From NCBI RefSeq assembly GCF_016695175.1, contig NZ_CP068023.1:670501-734500 (forward strand): 64,000 bases of DNA, given 5' to 3'. Below the pieces are notes generated by a model that was not told the DNA's origin, ran no database searches, and saw only the letters and a program-made list of their open reading frames with translations. Positions 26,081 to 36,153 of this stretch are shown here, one piece after another (position 1 is the first letter of the stretch; each line of letters begins with the position of its first letter). The DNA is from Pseudoalteromonas sp. GCY (GTDB taxonomy: Bacteria; Pseudomonadota; Gammaproteobacteria; Enterobacterales; Alteromonadaceae). The position numbers and the translations under genes were made by a program.

Positions 26081-28003
26081 TTAAAGATGGCCGCTTGCTT
26101 TGCCTATCCAACTCCCTTCTAATCTTGCAACGCCTGCAGCTTCCAGTTGTTTTGCCTGTTTACTGGTGGCAACACAGGGTACAATCAAGTCGATCCGCTT
26201 GGCATTGCAATGACTTGCAAGATATTCAATGGAGCTCAGCAGCATCTCATCTTCATCCAAGTTTTCACAAATACTGGCTTCTAAACAAATGGCATCCAGT
26301 GGGAGTTTTAAGATCCGGTTGATGGTAAGAAAACCGCTATTCACACCCGTTACCGCAACATTTGCACCTTTTGCTTTTAACGACTGCATCATTAAGCTCA
26401 TATCGCTAAAGTTTTTGAGTACATCCGTTTCATTAAACTCAAATGTGATGAGCTGAGGCTGCGGGTAACGGCGTAGGATCTGGCTGATATATTCAAAATA
26501 TTCCGCATCCGCGATTTCACTGTGGCTCAATTGCATGCTCCAAGCATGGTTTGATTTACGAAACCGGGTGACGCATAACTCAAGTAGCTTCATGCTAATT
26601 TGGGCGCGGAGTTTTGGTTGCTTCATCACTGGGTAAAAATGTTCAGCATCGATGATAGCGCCGCGCTCGTTAAGGACGCGTGCCGTGCAGTGATACTGAA
26701 TGTCAGCATGGTCGTGACAAGCTTTACGCGGCGTAAAGAAAGGAATGATGCGGTCTGATTCACACGCGCTTTGCAGTAAACGGGTGAGGTGGAGATTTTT
26801 TGATTGTTGTTGAGGATTCAGTTGCAGCTGAGAATCAAAATAACACACTTGGGTATTTTGCTGTTGAGCCTGACGTAGCGCGAGAAAGGCATTTTCAAGT
26901 AACAGCGCGCAATTGCCTTTAGCAACACCCGCACACAAATTAACGTATAAATGCGGCGCGTCGTATATGGGTTTTGCACAAGGGAATGACTCGGTTAAGT
27001 TCGCCAAATAATGCTCACCATTTTCGATGCTGGTAACTAGCGCAATTTTAGAGGTGGTAAGGCGATAAACCTCAAACGGATGAGTAAACTCGCCAAAGTA
27101 GCTCATGACTTTAGCCATAACGTTATCGCCGACTTCCGTGCCATAGAAGCTAATGATATCCTCAAGCTCTTTCACCCACACCACGCTTAAGCATAGGTGT
27201 TGCGATTTAGAATATTTAAGTGCTTGCTCAAGGGCGATTCGGTTGCCAAATCCGGTGCGACTATCCGTTGTTAAAGTCTTCTTGTAGTACATAAAGTACA
27301 AGCTCACGACGACCAAAAACATCACAAAAAAGAAGCTAGCGTCAATGGCGGCATCCATCACGCTTTCTTGTAACCGACTTTCTAAATCGTGAATGGTTAA
27401 GTCAGCACCTGCTATATAAGTAGTGCCATCGGGTAGCACAAAAGGAATAAACACACTTTTAAAGTGACCCCATTTGTCTTTGGCTATTTCAAATACAGGT
27501 TCGGTAGAATGAAAGGCGCTTTTTAGGGTAATTGAGGCCTCTGAATAAACATCTTGATAACGTGTAAGTCGGTTGAGTTTAAGATCTTCTCGGGTGTAAC
27601 TGGACGCGGTAAAGTGCACATAAGGCGGCTTAAGCACCATGGTGTAGACGTATTCAACATTTAGAGCACGGGCAAGTTCGGTGAGGGCATGACTTTTTTG
27701 CTTAAATTCGGCAGGGGTTATTTGCTCTGGTGACTCGTGATATTTTTTGCCTACAATGACGTTGGCGCTGGTGGCAGCATTGATTAGCTGGGCGTCGATC
27801 CTTGCCATGATATCGCGGCGCGTATCATAATAGTTGGCGATAACATAAATCGATAGGGCAGCTAAAAAGATAAAAGAGGCTAAAACGAGCCAAGCAACTG
27901 GGAGTCGGGAAGTGTAACTTGTGGGCCCTAAAAGCTGAGTCGCTTTTGCCGTAGGCTGCTTAGATTTAGCTTTGAGTGGTTGAGCGATACTCCGAGTATT
28001 CAT
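26081..28003 (-). CDS. Membrane sensor with degenerate GGDEF and EAL domains
   Basis: A 640-residue inner-membrane protein: TM1 at about 35-55, a periplasmic sensor region (about 60-215), TM2 at about 220-240, then GGDEF-like and EAL-like domains. Neither catalytic motif survives. The GGDEF site is absent (TDSRTGFGNRIALE opens the domain but the loop reads YRLTTSKIALV), and the EAL Glu is gone (YHCTARVLN). The EAL ion site IDDFGTGYS is VTGVNSGFL. It is probably a c-di-GMP or protein-binding receptor, LapD-like in logic, not an enzyme. It diverges from panP across 468 bases. Confidence 0.8.
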   Translation of the reverse strand: MNTRSIAQPLKAKSKQPTAKATQLLGPTSYTSRLPVAWLVLASFIFLAALSIYVIANYYDTRRDIMARIDAQLINAATSANVIVGKKYHESPEQITPAEFKQKSHALTELARALNVEYVYTMVLKPPYVHFTASSYTREDLKLNRLTRYQDVYSEASITLKSAFHSTEPVFEIAKDKWGHFKSVFIPFVLPDGTTYIAGADLTIHDLESRLQESVMDAAIDASFFFVMFLVVVSLYFMYYKKTLTTDSRTGFGNRIALEQALKYSKSQHLCLSVVWVKELEDIISFYGTEVGDNVMAKVMSYFGEFTHPFEVYRLTTSKIALVTSIENGEHYLANLTESFPCAKPIYDAPHLYVNLCAGVAKGNCALLLENAFLALRQAQQQNTQVCYFDSQLQLNPQQQSKNLHLTRLLQSACESDRIIPFFTPRKACHDHADIQYHCTARVLNERGAIIDAEHFYPVMKQPKLRAQISMKLLELCVTRFRKSNHAWSMQLSHSEIADAEYFEYISQILRRYPQPQLITFEFNETDVLKNFSDMSLMMQSLKAKGANVAVTGVNSGFLTINRILKLPLDAICLEASICENLDEDEMLLSSIEYLASHCNAKRIDLIVPCVATSKQAKQLEAAGVARLEGSWIGKASGHL

Positions 28004-28471
28004 GATAATCCTTTATCCACAATATCGTTATCTAACAACGATAAAATACCTAACTGGCGTAAGCGTGGTGGCTATTTTGTTACATAATATAAACAATACA
28101 ACATAAATTGGCGACTTGAGAAGAAATAAAGCAAAAAACTTTTTCTCCAATGATCAATAAAATGTATTGTTGCGGGCAAGTCGGCAATATACCGTTTTGC
28201 TGGGTTTATGTCCCCATTTTATACCTTATTTTTGACGAGAATGTAAAATAGAAACGTCAGAATACGGAGGGATTTTTCACTGAACTTTCGCTGGGTTTTC
28301 ATAAAATTGTCAATGTTTCATGAATTTTAACTAGACAATAGAAGACAATTCCCTTTCTTTACAGTAAAGTTAGCCATTTCATGTATCACAATCTCTTGTG
28401 CAATTTGTATCTACTCAATTTATAAAATGGGTAGGTAGGCTACTGCACCGTTTGATGTTTAGGTAGTATTG
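28004..28471. promoter_or_regulatory. Divergent intergenic region before panP
   Basis: About 470 bases, AT-rich, between two divergent genes. It must hold both promoters. I see no palindrome or riboswitch strong enough to name. Confidence 0.35.
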
Positions 28472-30100
28472 ATGGGTCCAAAGCGTTGCGCCGTTGCGTC
28501 TGAAGAAAGCTTAATGCGTATATTTACCGTGCCTGAGGCGCCTGATTCAACTTTAAGCAGAATCGAGCAAGAAATCTCGAGCAATTTGGCTGGCTTTTTA
28601 AATGAGAATATTGCGGCAATCGAAAAGCCACTGCACGAAGTTGAAAAAGACTTTCAGTCGGCAGTGATCCCTGAAGTGCCGATGTTTGTCTCAGACTATG
28701 CGCAAGATATCATGGAGCAATTAGTTGCCCACTCAGTGCATACCGCGGCACCAAGTTTTATCGGGCATATGACCTCAGCTTTACCGCATTTCGTGTTGCC
28801 TCTGTCGAAGTTGATGGTGGGACTCAATCAGAACCTAGTCAAAATTGAAACGTCAAAAGCCTTTACTCCACTTGAACGTCAAGTGTTGGGAATGATGCAT
28901 CACTTGGTTTATGGCAGCGATGATGCTTTCTACGATAAGTGGATGCACAGCGCAAAAACGTCACTTGGTGCTTTTTGTTCTGGTGGCACAATTGCCAATA
29001 TAACCGCGCTTTGGATTGCAAGAAACCGCTTACTAAAAGCGGATGGTGAATTTAAAGGCATTGGTGCATCGGGTATTGTGGCTGCAATGCTACATTATGG
29101 CTACCGAGGCTTAGCGGTCTTGGTTTCTGAAAGAGGCCATTATTCACTAGGTAAGGCCGCAGATGTGCTAGGCATTGGCCGCGATAACTTCATTTCAATC
29201 AAAACAGCTGGCAACAATAAGGTGGATGTTGATGCCATGCGAACTAAAGCTCATGAGCTTGAAGCGCAAGGGATTAAAGTACTGGCTTTAGTTGGTGTTG
29301 CAGGGACAACCGAAACGGGTAATATTGACCCGTTAGAAGAGATGGCTGATTTAGCCGAAGAGCTCAATTGCCACTTTCATGTCGACGCCGCTTGGGGTGG
29401 AGCAACACTACTATCGAATAACAATCGCCACCTTCTTAAAGGGGTGGAGCGAGCAGATTCAATAACCATAGATGCGCACAAGCAAATGTATGTGCCTATG
29501 GGGGCGGGTATGGTGCTATTTAAAGACCCCGCAGCATCTGATGCAATTGAACATCACGCCGAATACATCTTACGGAAAGGCTCTAAAGATCTGGGTAGTC
29601 ATACTTTAGAGGGGAGCCGTCCTGGTATGGCGATGTTAGTGCACGCATGTCTGCGAGTCATTGGTCGTCAAGGCTATGAGATGCTCATTGATAAAGGGAT
29701 TGAAAAGGCGCGGTATTTTGCTGAACTAATTAAACAAACCCCTGATTTTGAGCTGATCTCTGAACCTGAGCTATGTTTGCTGACTTACCGCTATGTGCCT
29801 GAGCAAATAAAAGCGGCAATCGCACAAGCGGATGAACAAGAGAAGATAGATATTTATGCTGCACTCAACCGTTTTACTGCGAGCATGCAAAAGCGTCAGC
29901 GTGAAGCAGGCCGCTCTTTTGTTTCTCGAACACGCTTAACACCAGAGCAATATGATCGCCAACCCACGGTGGTATTCCGAGTGGTTTTGGCCAACCCTCT
30001 GACATCAGAGTCTTTGCTTAAAGAAATCATGGATGAGCAACGCCAATTGGCAATGTCAGATCCCGTATTTAAAAAATACCTCGCAAAATATATTAAATGA
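28472..30100 (+). CDS. panP: PLP-dependent aspartate 1-decarboxylase PanP
   Basis: Makes beta-alanine from aspartate for pantothenate and CoA, replacing the pyruvoyl enzyme PanD in many marine gammaproteobacteria. 542 residues from the ATG at 28472, with AGG about 8 bases upstream. LMRIFTVPEAPDSTLSRIEQEI is characteristic of the family N-terminus. The PLP lysine is about Lys337 in IDAHKQMYVPMG, and the conserved HVDAAWGG holds the PLP-contacting Asp. Length is normal. A hairpin terminator follows the stop. Confidence 0.9.
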   Translation: MGPKRCAVASEESLMRIFTVPEAPDSTLSRIEQEISSNLAGFLNENIAAIEKPLHEVEKDFQSAVIPEVPMFVSDYAQDIMEQLVAHSVHTAAPSFIGHMTSALPHFVLPLSKLMVGLNQNLVKIETSKAFTPLERQVLGMMHHLVYGSDDAFYDKWMHSAKTSLGAFCSGGTIANITALWIARNRLLKADGEFKGIGASGIVAAMLHYGYRGLAVLVSERGHYSLGKAADVLGIGRDNFISIKTAGNNKVDVDAMRTKAHELEAQGIKVLALVGVAGTTETGNIDPLEEMADLAEELNCHFHVDAAWGGATLLSNNNRHLLKGVERADSITIDAHKQMYVPMGAGMVLFKDPAASDAIEHHAEYILRKGSKDLGSHTLEGSRPGMAMLVHACLRVIGRQGYEMLIDKGIEKARYFAELIKQTPDFELISEPELCLLTYRYVPEQIKAAIAQADEQEKIDIYAALNRFTASMQKRQREAGRSFVSRTRLTPEQYDRQPTVVFRVVLANPLTSESLLKEIMDEQRQLAMSDPVFKKYLAKYIK

Positions 30101-30105
30101 CCAAC

Positions 30106-30134
30106 TATTAAAGTGGCTTCGCGCCACTTTAATA
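30106..30134. terminator. Hairpin terminator after panP
   Basis: Perfect arms TATTAAAGTGGC (30106-30117) and GCCACTTTAATA (30123-30134) around a 5-base loop, starting 6 bases after the stop. The T-run is short and lies inside the stem, so efficiency is uncertain. Confidence 0.65.
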
Positions 30135-30309
30135 AGCTCAGGTTTATTACCTTTTAGCATTACCCCTTTTTGGATTGCTCTACTTATATTCTTATTTCTT
30201 ACATAATCGTGTGAAAATATTCCTAAACATAGGTTAATTCTAGTATTTAATACTATGCTTAAAAATTAAGGCGCGTTATGCTTGCAGAAAAGAATAAAAT
30301 CTTCGTATT

Positions 30310-31353
30310 ATGTTGAAGAACTTTAGCAATGTCACTCAGAGGCTTCGGCGGCTCAGCTCGCAAGAGCTTGATGTATCGGGAACATTTCAAAGCTTCCTGA
30401 TTGATTTACTTGATGAAGGTAAGCTTACCTTAGACGTCACGCGAGTTTCTGTTTGGTTGTTTGACGATCTTGACAAACCTTCTGAGCTTATCAATGTTGC
30501 TAATACAGATTGGCAGGGTGACGAGTTACCTGTGCAATTGCCAGCCTTAACGTATGAAAACTTTCCCGCTTATTTTTCAGCAATCAACAGTGGTCAATCG
30601 ATAGATGCGAACGACGCTGCCGCTGACCCCAGAACGTCTGAATTTAAAGAATGTTATTTAACCTCAAACCACATAGTGACCATGTTAGATACGGTGATCT
30701 TTAAAAATGGTATTCCTCACGGAGTAGTGTGCTGTGAGGGGAATAATGGCGTACGTACGTGGCACAAAGATGAAATTGCTTTTGCAGAAATGATTGCGGA
30801 CTGCTGTAGTCGCCGATTACTGGTTAAAGAGTTATGGCAGTTACAGCTTCAACTCACTGACATGGCGTTTAAAGATCCACTTACTGGATTGAGTAATCGA
30901 CGTTTTTTAATGGATAACGCGAACCGTGAGATCAGTCGTCATGCACGCTTTGATCATCCATTTAGTATGATGATGCTAGACATAGATCACTTTAAAAAAA
31001 TCAACGATAATCACGGCCATGAAACCGGTGATTTAGTGTTAAAAAGCTTTGCCGAGATCTGTGTAAATACCTTGAGGTTAGAAGATTGTATGTGTCGCTT
31101 AGGGGGGGAAGAGTTTATTGTGCTGTTACCTAACACACCGGTAAATTCAGCGATGGTGATTGCCGAGCGCCTGCGACAAGAAATAGAACAATCGGTTATC
31201 TCCACACCATCAGGGGAGATCACCATTACATCAAGCTTTGGGGTTGCTGAAGTCAATACCAATTTGCCTTTTGGTCATTCGTTAAAAGCCGTTGATCACG
31301 CGGTGTATCAAGCCAAAGCTGCAGGCCGCAACTGCGTGATCCCCGCGCAGTAA
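30310..31353 (+). CDS. GAF-GGDEF diguanylate cyclase
   Basis: A 347-residue cytoplasmic protein. The N-terminal half (about 20-175) is a GAF domain (SVWLFDD ... HGVVCCEG), and the C-terminal GGDEF domain carries an intact active site, RLGGEEF, after the DPLTGLSNRR opening. It should make c-di-GMP from two GTP. No RxxD inhibitory site is obvious before the active site, where the preceding residues are RLEDCMC. The ligand of the GAF domain is unknown. It stands alone between panP and a convergent transglutaminase-like gene. Confidence 0.9.
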   Translation: MLKNFSNVTQRLRRLSSQELDVSGTFQSFLIDLLDEGKLTLDVTRVSVWLFDDLDKPSELINVANTDWQGDELPVQLPALTYENFPAYFSAINSGQSIDANDAAADPRTSEFKECYLTSNHIVTMLDTVIFKNGIPHGVVCCEGNNGVRTWHKDEIAFAEMIADCCSRRLLVKELWQLQLQLTDMAFKDPLTGLSNRRFLMDNANREISRHARFDHPFSMMMLDIDHFKKINDNHGHETGDLVLKSFAEICVNTLRLEDCMCRLGGEEFIVLLPNTPVNSAMVIAERLRQEIEQSVISTPSGEITITSSFGVAEVNTNLPFGHSLKAVDHAVYQAKAAGRNCVIPAQ

Positions 31354-31409
31354 GGTGGTGTTGAATATACCAACCACAATCATTGCCAAGTTGCTATCAC
31401 ACGCTCAAG

Positions 31410-32111
31410 TTAGTTGAAGCGCCCGGCTCTGACGCGCTTTACCCTTTGGTTTATCCAATGTCTAAAGCAGTGTGCATAGAGCCATTGCTTGATGCCAGTT
31501 AGATTTTTGTGTTGTTGATACAGCGCATCTGGATTTGTATAAAACCCTAAATCACGTGTAATACTTTGCCTTTGAATATATGCACCATTTAACGAAAAAC
31601 GATTGTCGGGTTGCTGTAAACAGGGAGTGGAAATACCAAATCCCGTAAAGCCTTCTGCCTTCGAGAACTGTTGCTGAACCTGTTTAAGGTAGCCGTCATC
31701 TATTATGTAACCTTCAAGCTCTACCCAGTGCTCCTCTAGATAAACCTCAACCCAACTATGGATAATACTTTTTGGGGCAAACCATGTCAGTAGGGTAGGA
31801 ATTAACCCTTGCTTAAGATCGTTGGCTATCTCAAACCCATGAACCCGTGTTGGAATATCACAAGCCCTTAGCAGTGCAACCAGTAATGTTCCTTTGGTAT
31901 TGCACTGGCCATAACCTTGCTTAAGCACTTGGCTTGCAGTTAGTGTATCTGTCTCACTATAACCAAATTCGATGTCGTCTTTGACGAAGTTATAGATTTG
32001 CTCCGCTGCCGTGATGGCGTCAAGTTGCTGCCAACCTTTTACGTCTATTAAGCTTTGGATCTCTGAATGTTGATAATCAACTAAAGGGGTAGTTACTAAA
32101 AATTGCTTCAT
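31410..32111 (-). CDS. Transglutaminase-like cysteine protein
   Basis: A 233-residue protein with a transglutaminase-like fold. The catalytic Cys sits in YGQCNTKGTLLVALLRA (about residue 70), and His in SIIHSWVEVYLEEHWVELEG (about 118), with the expected third residue later. This core is found in bacterial cysteine proteases and amide-handling enzymes. No signal peptide is seen, so it is probably cytoplasmic. Substrate unknown. It converges on the GAF-GGDEF gene. Confidence 0.8.
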   Translation of the reverse strand: MKQFLVTTPLVDYQHSEIQSLIDVKGWQQLDAITAAEQIYNFVKDDIEFGYSETDTLTASQVLKQGYGQCNTKGTLLVALLRACDIPTRVHGFEIANDLKQGLIPTLLTWFAPKSIIHSWVEVYLEEHWVELEGYIIDDGYLKQVQQQFSKAEGFTGFGISTPCLQQPDNRFSLNGAYIQRQSITRDLGFYTNPDALYQQHKNLTGIKQWLYAHCFRHWINQRVKRVRAGRFN

Positions 32112-32242
32112 GGTTATGCTCCTATTTTGGTAGCAGTGTGATGCAACTTAGGTAACTAAGCTTGAATAAACTGGCTAAGTTCATTATTTGTTAATTTATA
32201 TTTCGTTAAGTTGTTAGGGTTTTTTATTTAGGGAAGGAACCT

Positions 32243-32557
32243 ATGCAAAAAGTAATAAAATTCTTTGGTAAGGTATACAAAGCTGTTGGGGTTGGAGATT
32301 TCCTCTATAGAAGTATGTATAAGGACAAAGCCGAAGCCAACAAAACATACAAGAAGCTACAGCCAACACTCAAAATAGTATTTGGGCAGTCGGGCAGGAG
32401 CTCTAAGGAATTTAAAGCATTGCTTAACATGATTGCTGCATTGGCACCTGTAGGAGCAGTGCGTAGAAATTTCATAAGATATTACGTGGAAAATGAGGAA
32501 GCATGGAGAAGACTCCCCAAAGATCCTGATGAAATTCCTTACGGTTATTGGTGGTAA
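32243..32557 (+). CDS. Conserved-looking small protein of unknown function
   Basis: A 104-residue basic protein (rich in Lys and Arg) with no family I recognise. The ATG follows GGAAGGAACC, a good ribosome site. There is a hydrophobic stretch at about 63-75 (MIAALAPVGAV), too short for a clear TM. The C-terminus is unusual: WRRLPKDPDEIPYGYWW. The next gene starts 5 bases after its stop, suggesting cotranscription. Confidence 0.6.
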   Translation: MQKVIKFFGKVYKAVGVGDFLYRSMYKDKAEANKTYKKLQPTLKIVFGQSGRSSKEFKALLNMIAALAPVGAVRRNFIRYYVENEEAWRRLPKDPDEIPYGYWW

Positions 32558-32562
32558 CTTGC

Positions 32563-32961
32563 ATGAAATGGAAAGTCTTATTTTATTTCTTACTACTGAC
32601 GTTTATTGCCTCAATCTATGATGCATTTACGCTGCCGGATCATTTAGCAATAGAATCGAGCGTGTTTACTGGGATTGTGTTATTGGTCGCAGATCTCTTA
32701 AATGTATTTGGTGCCTTTTGCGTCGCTTATGGCAAGCGTCCTATCACAGATGTGTGGTTTTGGAGCGTGTCATTAGCACTATTTATTGCTGCCAATGTTT
32801 ACATTCAGATCCAAGCATTTATTCAGTTTCGTATTGGCTATACGGTCGATGAGATGATTGTTCATTCGATTATTTTTCTCGTCGTATTAACCATATCGTC
32901 GCTACCTATGGTCAAGTTGATTGGTGAAGCTTATAAACGAGGTAATAAACAAACGGCTTAG
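32563..32961 (+). CDS. Four-helix membrane protein of unknown function
   Basis: A 132-residue protein from the ATG at 32563, chosen because the upstream alternative start would overlap the previous gene. Four hydrophobic segments at about 4-18, 34-55, 66-85 and 100-118 indicate an inner-membrane protein. No motif is recognised. It follows the small basic gene by 5 bases. Its stop overlaps the convergent AraC-family gene's stop by 4 bases. Confidence 0.6.
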   Translation: MKWKVLFYFLLLTFIASIYDAFTLPDHLAIESSVFTGIVLLVADLLNVFGAFCVAYGKRPITDVWFWSVSLALFIAANVYIQIQAFIQFRIGYTVDEMIVHSIIFLVVLTISSLPMVKLIGEAYKRGNKQTA

Positions 32962-33647
32962 TTTATAGCGCTTTGTGTTTTTAACGCCTCAGTCGGTGTA
33001 ATGCCAAACTGCCGTTTAAATGTACGGCTCAAATGAGCACTATCTGCAAACCCTGCGAGCATGGCTGCTTGTGTAAGGTTGTTGCCTTGTTGTATGGCGA
33101 CAACTGAACAGATCAGCCTGCGCCACAGCACATAAGGTCGCCATGCTATCCCCACTTGCTCGGTGAAAAGATGTAAAAAGCGACTTGGTGAGAGATAAAG
33201 TGACTCGGCAATCGTATTTGCGCTGAAGTGACTGGGTTTAAGGCAAGTTTGTGCGTTAAAACAAGCATCTAATTGCGCCAATACACGGCCAATTCGTGGA
33301 TCTAAATCCGTCGTTGGGAGTTTGGTAAGTCCTACAGTGTGTATTAACTCGGCAAGCTTGGCATTGCTCTTTGGTGCAGTATTTATCTTGATTGCTGCGC
33401 AGCTGTTGCTCTGGAGTTGCTTGCCATACACGCTTTTTGGCTCGACTAATATCACCCAGCCTGAGGTCATTTTTAAGCTATGTTCTACGCCACTAGCAAT
33501 TACGCTTGGGCCAAATAGCGTCTTGTCACCGATTTTCGCGATACAGTCGCTCAAGGGCAGGTTGATTTGAATAAGGTGATGTGAATGGCGCGCGGCATTC
33601 AAGTCTTTGACAAAGGAGGCGAATATACCCGGAGTGAGGTGCAGCAT
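32958..33647 (-). CDS. AraC-family transcriptional regulator
   Basis: A 229-residue regulator. The C-terminal AraC domain is clear: two helix-turn-helix motifs (IAESLYLSPSRFLHLFTEQVG and AAMLAGFADSAHLSRTFKRQFG) with the closing GITPTEALK. The N-terminal 120 residues are a small ligand- or dimerisation domain with no cupin signature I can be sure of. Target genes unknown; it lies 35 bases downstream of ppaC on the same strand, which may be a weak link. Confidence 0.85.
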   Translation of the reverse strand: MLHLTPGIFASFVKDLNAARHSHHLIQINLPLSDCIAKIGDKTLFGPSVIASGVEHSLKMTSGWVILVEPKSVYGKQLQSNSCAAIKINTAPKSNAKLAELIHTVGLTKLPTTDLDPRIGRVLAQLDACFNAQTCLKPSHFSANTIAESLYLSPSRFLHLFTEQVGIAWRPYVLWRRLICSVVAIQQGNNLTQAAMLAGFADSAHLSRTFKRQFGITPTEALKTQSAIN

Positions 33648-33682
33648 AAAAGCAGCCGAGACTTTCGCCTCGGCGAGCAGTA

Positions 33683-34606
33683 TTAACCAGCAAATGCGTC
33701 TTGCAATGGTGGTACAACTTGCTTTTTACGGCTCAGTACACCGTCCAACCATACTTTGCTTGCTTCAGGCTCAACGTCGTATGCTTTTGCGATGATCGCT
33801 TCATCATCAGAAGCGATCAGCATTTGTGAGCCTTCTTTCATGATATCAGTAAGTAGTAGCATCACACTGTGGCGATTACCTTCTTCTTTTAATTTCGCGA
33901 TATCGGCATGTAGCTCATCTTTGATCTTATCAAATACAGCAAGGTCAACCACTTCAAGCTGGCCAATACCAACAAGGTTGCCATTCATGTTAAAGTCTTT
34001 GAAATCACGCATGACTAGGTCACGAATTGGTGTGCCTTCAACTGCTGATTTCACCTTGAACATTTCCATGCCAAGCTCTTTAGCATCATCAACACCCGCG
34101 ATTTCGGCCAGTGCTTCAACACATTTGATATCCGCAGTGGTACAAGTTGGTGATTTGAAGATGACTGTGTCGCTTAGGATTGCACACATCATGATGCCAG
34201 CAATGTTTGCTGGGATTTCTACATCGTAGAAGTCGTACATCATTTTAATAATCGTGTTACTACAGCCCACTGGGCGGATCCAACACTCAAGTGGTGTTGA
34301 AGTTGTAAGGTCGCCTAGTTTGTGGTGATCAACTACGCCAACCACAGTTGCTTTATCAATGTCGTCTGGTGCTTGTGTTTTTTCAGTGTGGTCAACGATA
34401 TACACATCTTCGCCAGCATAGCTCATCTTAAGCTCTGGTGCTTCAAAACCAAAACGGTCAAGAATAAACTGAGTCTCCGGTGAGACTTCACCCAAACGTG
34501 TAGGGATTGCTTCTTCACCAATTTGGTTTTTTAAATAAGCAAGTGCGATTGCACCGCAGATTGAATCTGAATCAGGGATCTTATGACCCACTACATACAT
34601 TGCCAT
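33683..34606 (-). CDS. ppaC: Manganese-dependent (family II) inorganic pyrophosphatase
   Basis: Hydrolyses pyrophosphate. 307 residues with the DHH-family motifs of class II pyrophosphatases: VGHKIPDSDSICGAIA (metal ligands), DHTE, VVDHHKLG (DHH motif, about 95) and the C-terminal substrate-binding SRKKQVVPPL. No CBS domains are inserted. An in-frame ATG two codons later is also possible as start (MYVVGHK). Normal length and complete. Confidence 0.94.
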   Translation of the reverse strand: MAMYVVGHKIPDSDSICGAIALAYLKNQIGEEAIPTRLGEVSPETQFILDRFGFEAPELKMSYAGEDVYIVDHTEKTQAPDDIDKATVVGVVDHHKLGDLTTSTPLECWIRPVGCSNTIIKMMYDFYDVEIPANIAGIMMCAILSDTVIFKSPTCTTADIKCVEALAEIAGVDDAKELGMEMFKVKSAVEGTPIRDLVMRDFKDFNMNGNLVGIGQLEVVDLAVFDKIKDELHADIAKLKEEGNRHSVMLLLTDIMKEGSQMLIASDDEAIIAKAYDVEPEASKVWLDGVLSRKKQVVPPLQDAFAG

Positions 34607-34813
34607 TGACGGAACTCCTTAAAATTTTGCCCACATTCTAGCAAAATAACTTGTCATTTAAATAGTGTAAATGCGCAATTTGGCGTAGATAGGGGACGGT
34701 AACGACAGATTGTTGAATTAGGCGAAATAGCCTCGGCGAGCAAGGGCTAATTGAGCATGTATAAATGTAAATTAGTATTATACACTAACCGCTCAAACGC
34801 TTAGGAGATGTGT

Positions 34814-35299
34814 ATGATTCAAATGAGCCGTAAGGCGTGGAATAACGTGGTGATCTTTTCCATGTTACTGATGATCTTTTTTCTCAACGGCCTTCACTAT
34901 AAATTGAATCCCAGTGACGACAAAGCAAAGATACAAGCTGTGCTGCCAGAGCAAAGCTTTGTCTTAACCGTGGCATTTCCTGGCTATAAAATTGAACGCA
35001 TTGGCACGAGCTGGCGTATTGAGTTACCGCAAGGCTCAAACCAGAGCTTTAGTGAAGATGCCTTACGTGCGCTTGTTGCCAAGTGGCAAAGTTTACAGCT
35101 ATTGGTTGTTGAGGCGCCAAAACAGTTGGATCCCGCGCTGAGCGCTGCGCAGTTTTGGCTGGCAACTCAAGAGCTTCCCCTTAGCTACCAGCTGTATCCT
35201 AGCGATAATGGCTTTGTATTATTTGATAAACAACAACAGCGTTGGTTTGAGCTTGATAGCGTGCAAGCCAAAGCATTATTTCTACCCATAGAATTGTAG
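34814..35299 (+). CDS. Membrane-anchored protein of unknown function
   Basis: A 161-residue protein. I choose the ATG at 34814 because AGGAG at 34802-34806 is then 6-7 bases away; the ATG at 34808 would leave no room. One N-terminal TM (about 10-27, VVIFSMLLMIFFLNG) is followed by a soluble domain, probably periplasmic. No known family is recognised. It lies 31 bases before mutM on the same strand and may share its transcript. Confidence 0.65.
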   Translation: MIQMSRKAWNNVVIFSMLLMIFFLNGLHYKLNPSDDKAKIQAVLPEQSFVLTVAFPGYKIERIGTSWRIELPQGSNQSFSEDALRALVAKWQSLQLLVVEAPKQLDPALSAAQFWLATQELPLSYQLYPSDNGFVLFDKQQQRWFELDSVQAKALFLPIEL

Positions 35300-35330
35300 T
35301 ATCACAAACCACACAGTAATAGAGTGAATT

Positions 35331-36140
35331 ATGCCTGAGTTACCAGAAGTCGAAGTGAGCCGTTTAGGCATTCAACCGTATTTAGAGCAACATATTATCC
35401 AAAGCGTAAAAGTACACAATGACAAGCTAAGATGGCCTGTACCAGAGGAAGTACAATTGCTTGAAGGTGAGAAGGTGCTTGCGGTTAAACGACGGGCAAA
35501 ATATTTGCTTATCGAATCCAAGCATGGCACTGCGATTTTGCATTTGGGGATGTCAGGAAACTTACGTGTTGTTGATAGCAAAGAGCCACTAAAAAAGCAT
35601 GATCATGTGGAGATCATTCTGGCCTCAGGTAAGTCGCTCAGATTGAACGACCCGCGTCGCTTTGGTGCCTTTTTATGGCAAGGTGCAGGCGAAGATCATA
35701 GCGTTTTTGAAAAGCTAGGTCCTGAGCCGTTGACCGATCTGTTTACTGCAGAGTATTTATTTGAAAAAAGCAGAGGCAAAAAGCAGCCGATTAAACAATT
35801 TGTTATGGATAATCATGTGGTGGTTGGTGTGGGTAATATTTATGCCAATGAATCTTTGTTTAAAGCGGGGATCCACCCCAAAAAAGAAGCAGGTAAAATT
35901 TCACTTAAACGCTACCAATTACTGACGCCGATCATCAAGAAAACCTTAAGTGCAGCTATCAAACAAGGGGGAACGACACTTAAAGACTTTGCTCAAAGTG
36001 ATGGTAAACCGGGCTATTTTGCCCAAGAGTTGCTGGTGTATGGTCGAAAAGGTGAACCTTGCGTAAGCTGCGAAACACCATTAAAAGAGATACGTTTAGG
36101 ACAACGCAGCACCGTGTATTGCTCTAAGTGTCAGCGTTAG
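35331..36140 (+). CDS. mutM: Formamidopyrimidine-DNA glycosylase
   Basis: Removes 8-oxoguanine and other oxidised purines from DNA (N-glycosylase/AP lyase). 269 residues. Catalytic N-terminus MPELPEVEV (Pro2, Glu3), the H2TH region [15 protein letters not shown] (about 165) and the zinc finger (CVSCETP...YCSKCQR, four Cys) are all present. Length normal. Confidence 0.96.
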   Translation: MPELPEVEVSRLGIQPYLEQHIIQSVKVHNDKLRWPVPEEVQLLEGEKVLAVKRRAKYLLIESKHGTAILHLGMSGNLRVVDSKEPLKKHDHVEIILASGKSLRLNDPRRFGAFLWQGAGEDHSVFEKLGPEPLTDLFTAEYLFEKSRGKKQPIKQFVMDNHVVVGVGNIYANESLFKAGIHPKKEAGKISLKRYQLLTPIIKKTLSAAIKQGGTTLKDFAQSDGKPGYFAQELLVYGRKGEPCVSCETPLKEIRLGQRSTVYCSKCQR

Positions 36141-36153
36141 AGCAAAGTGCAGG

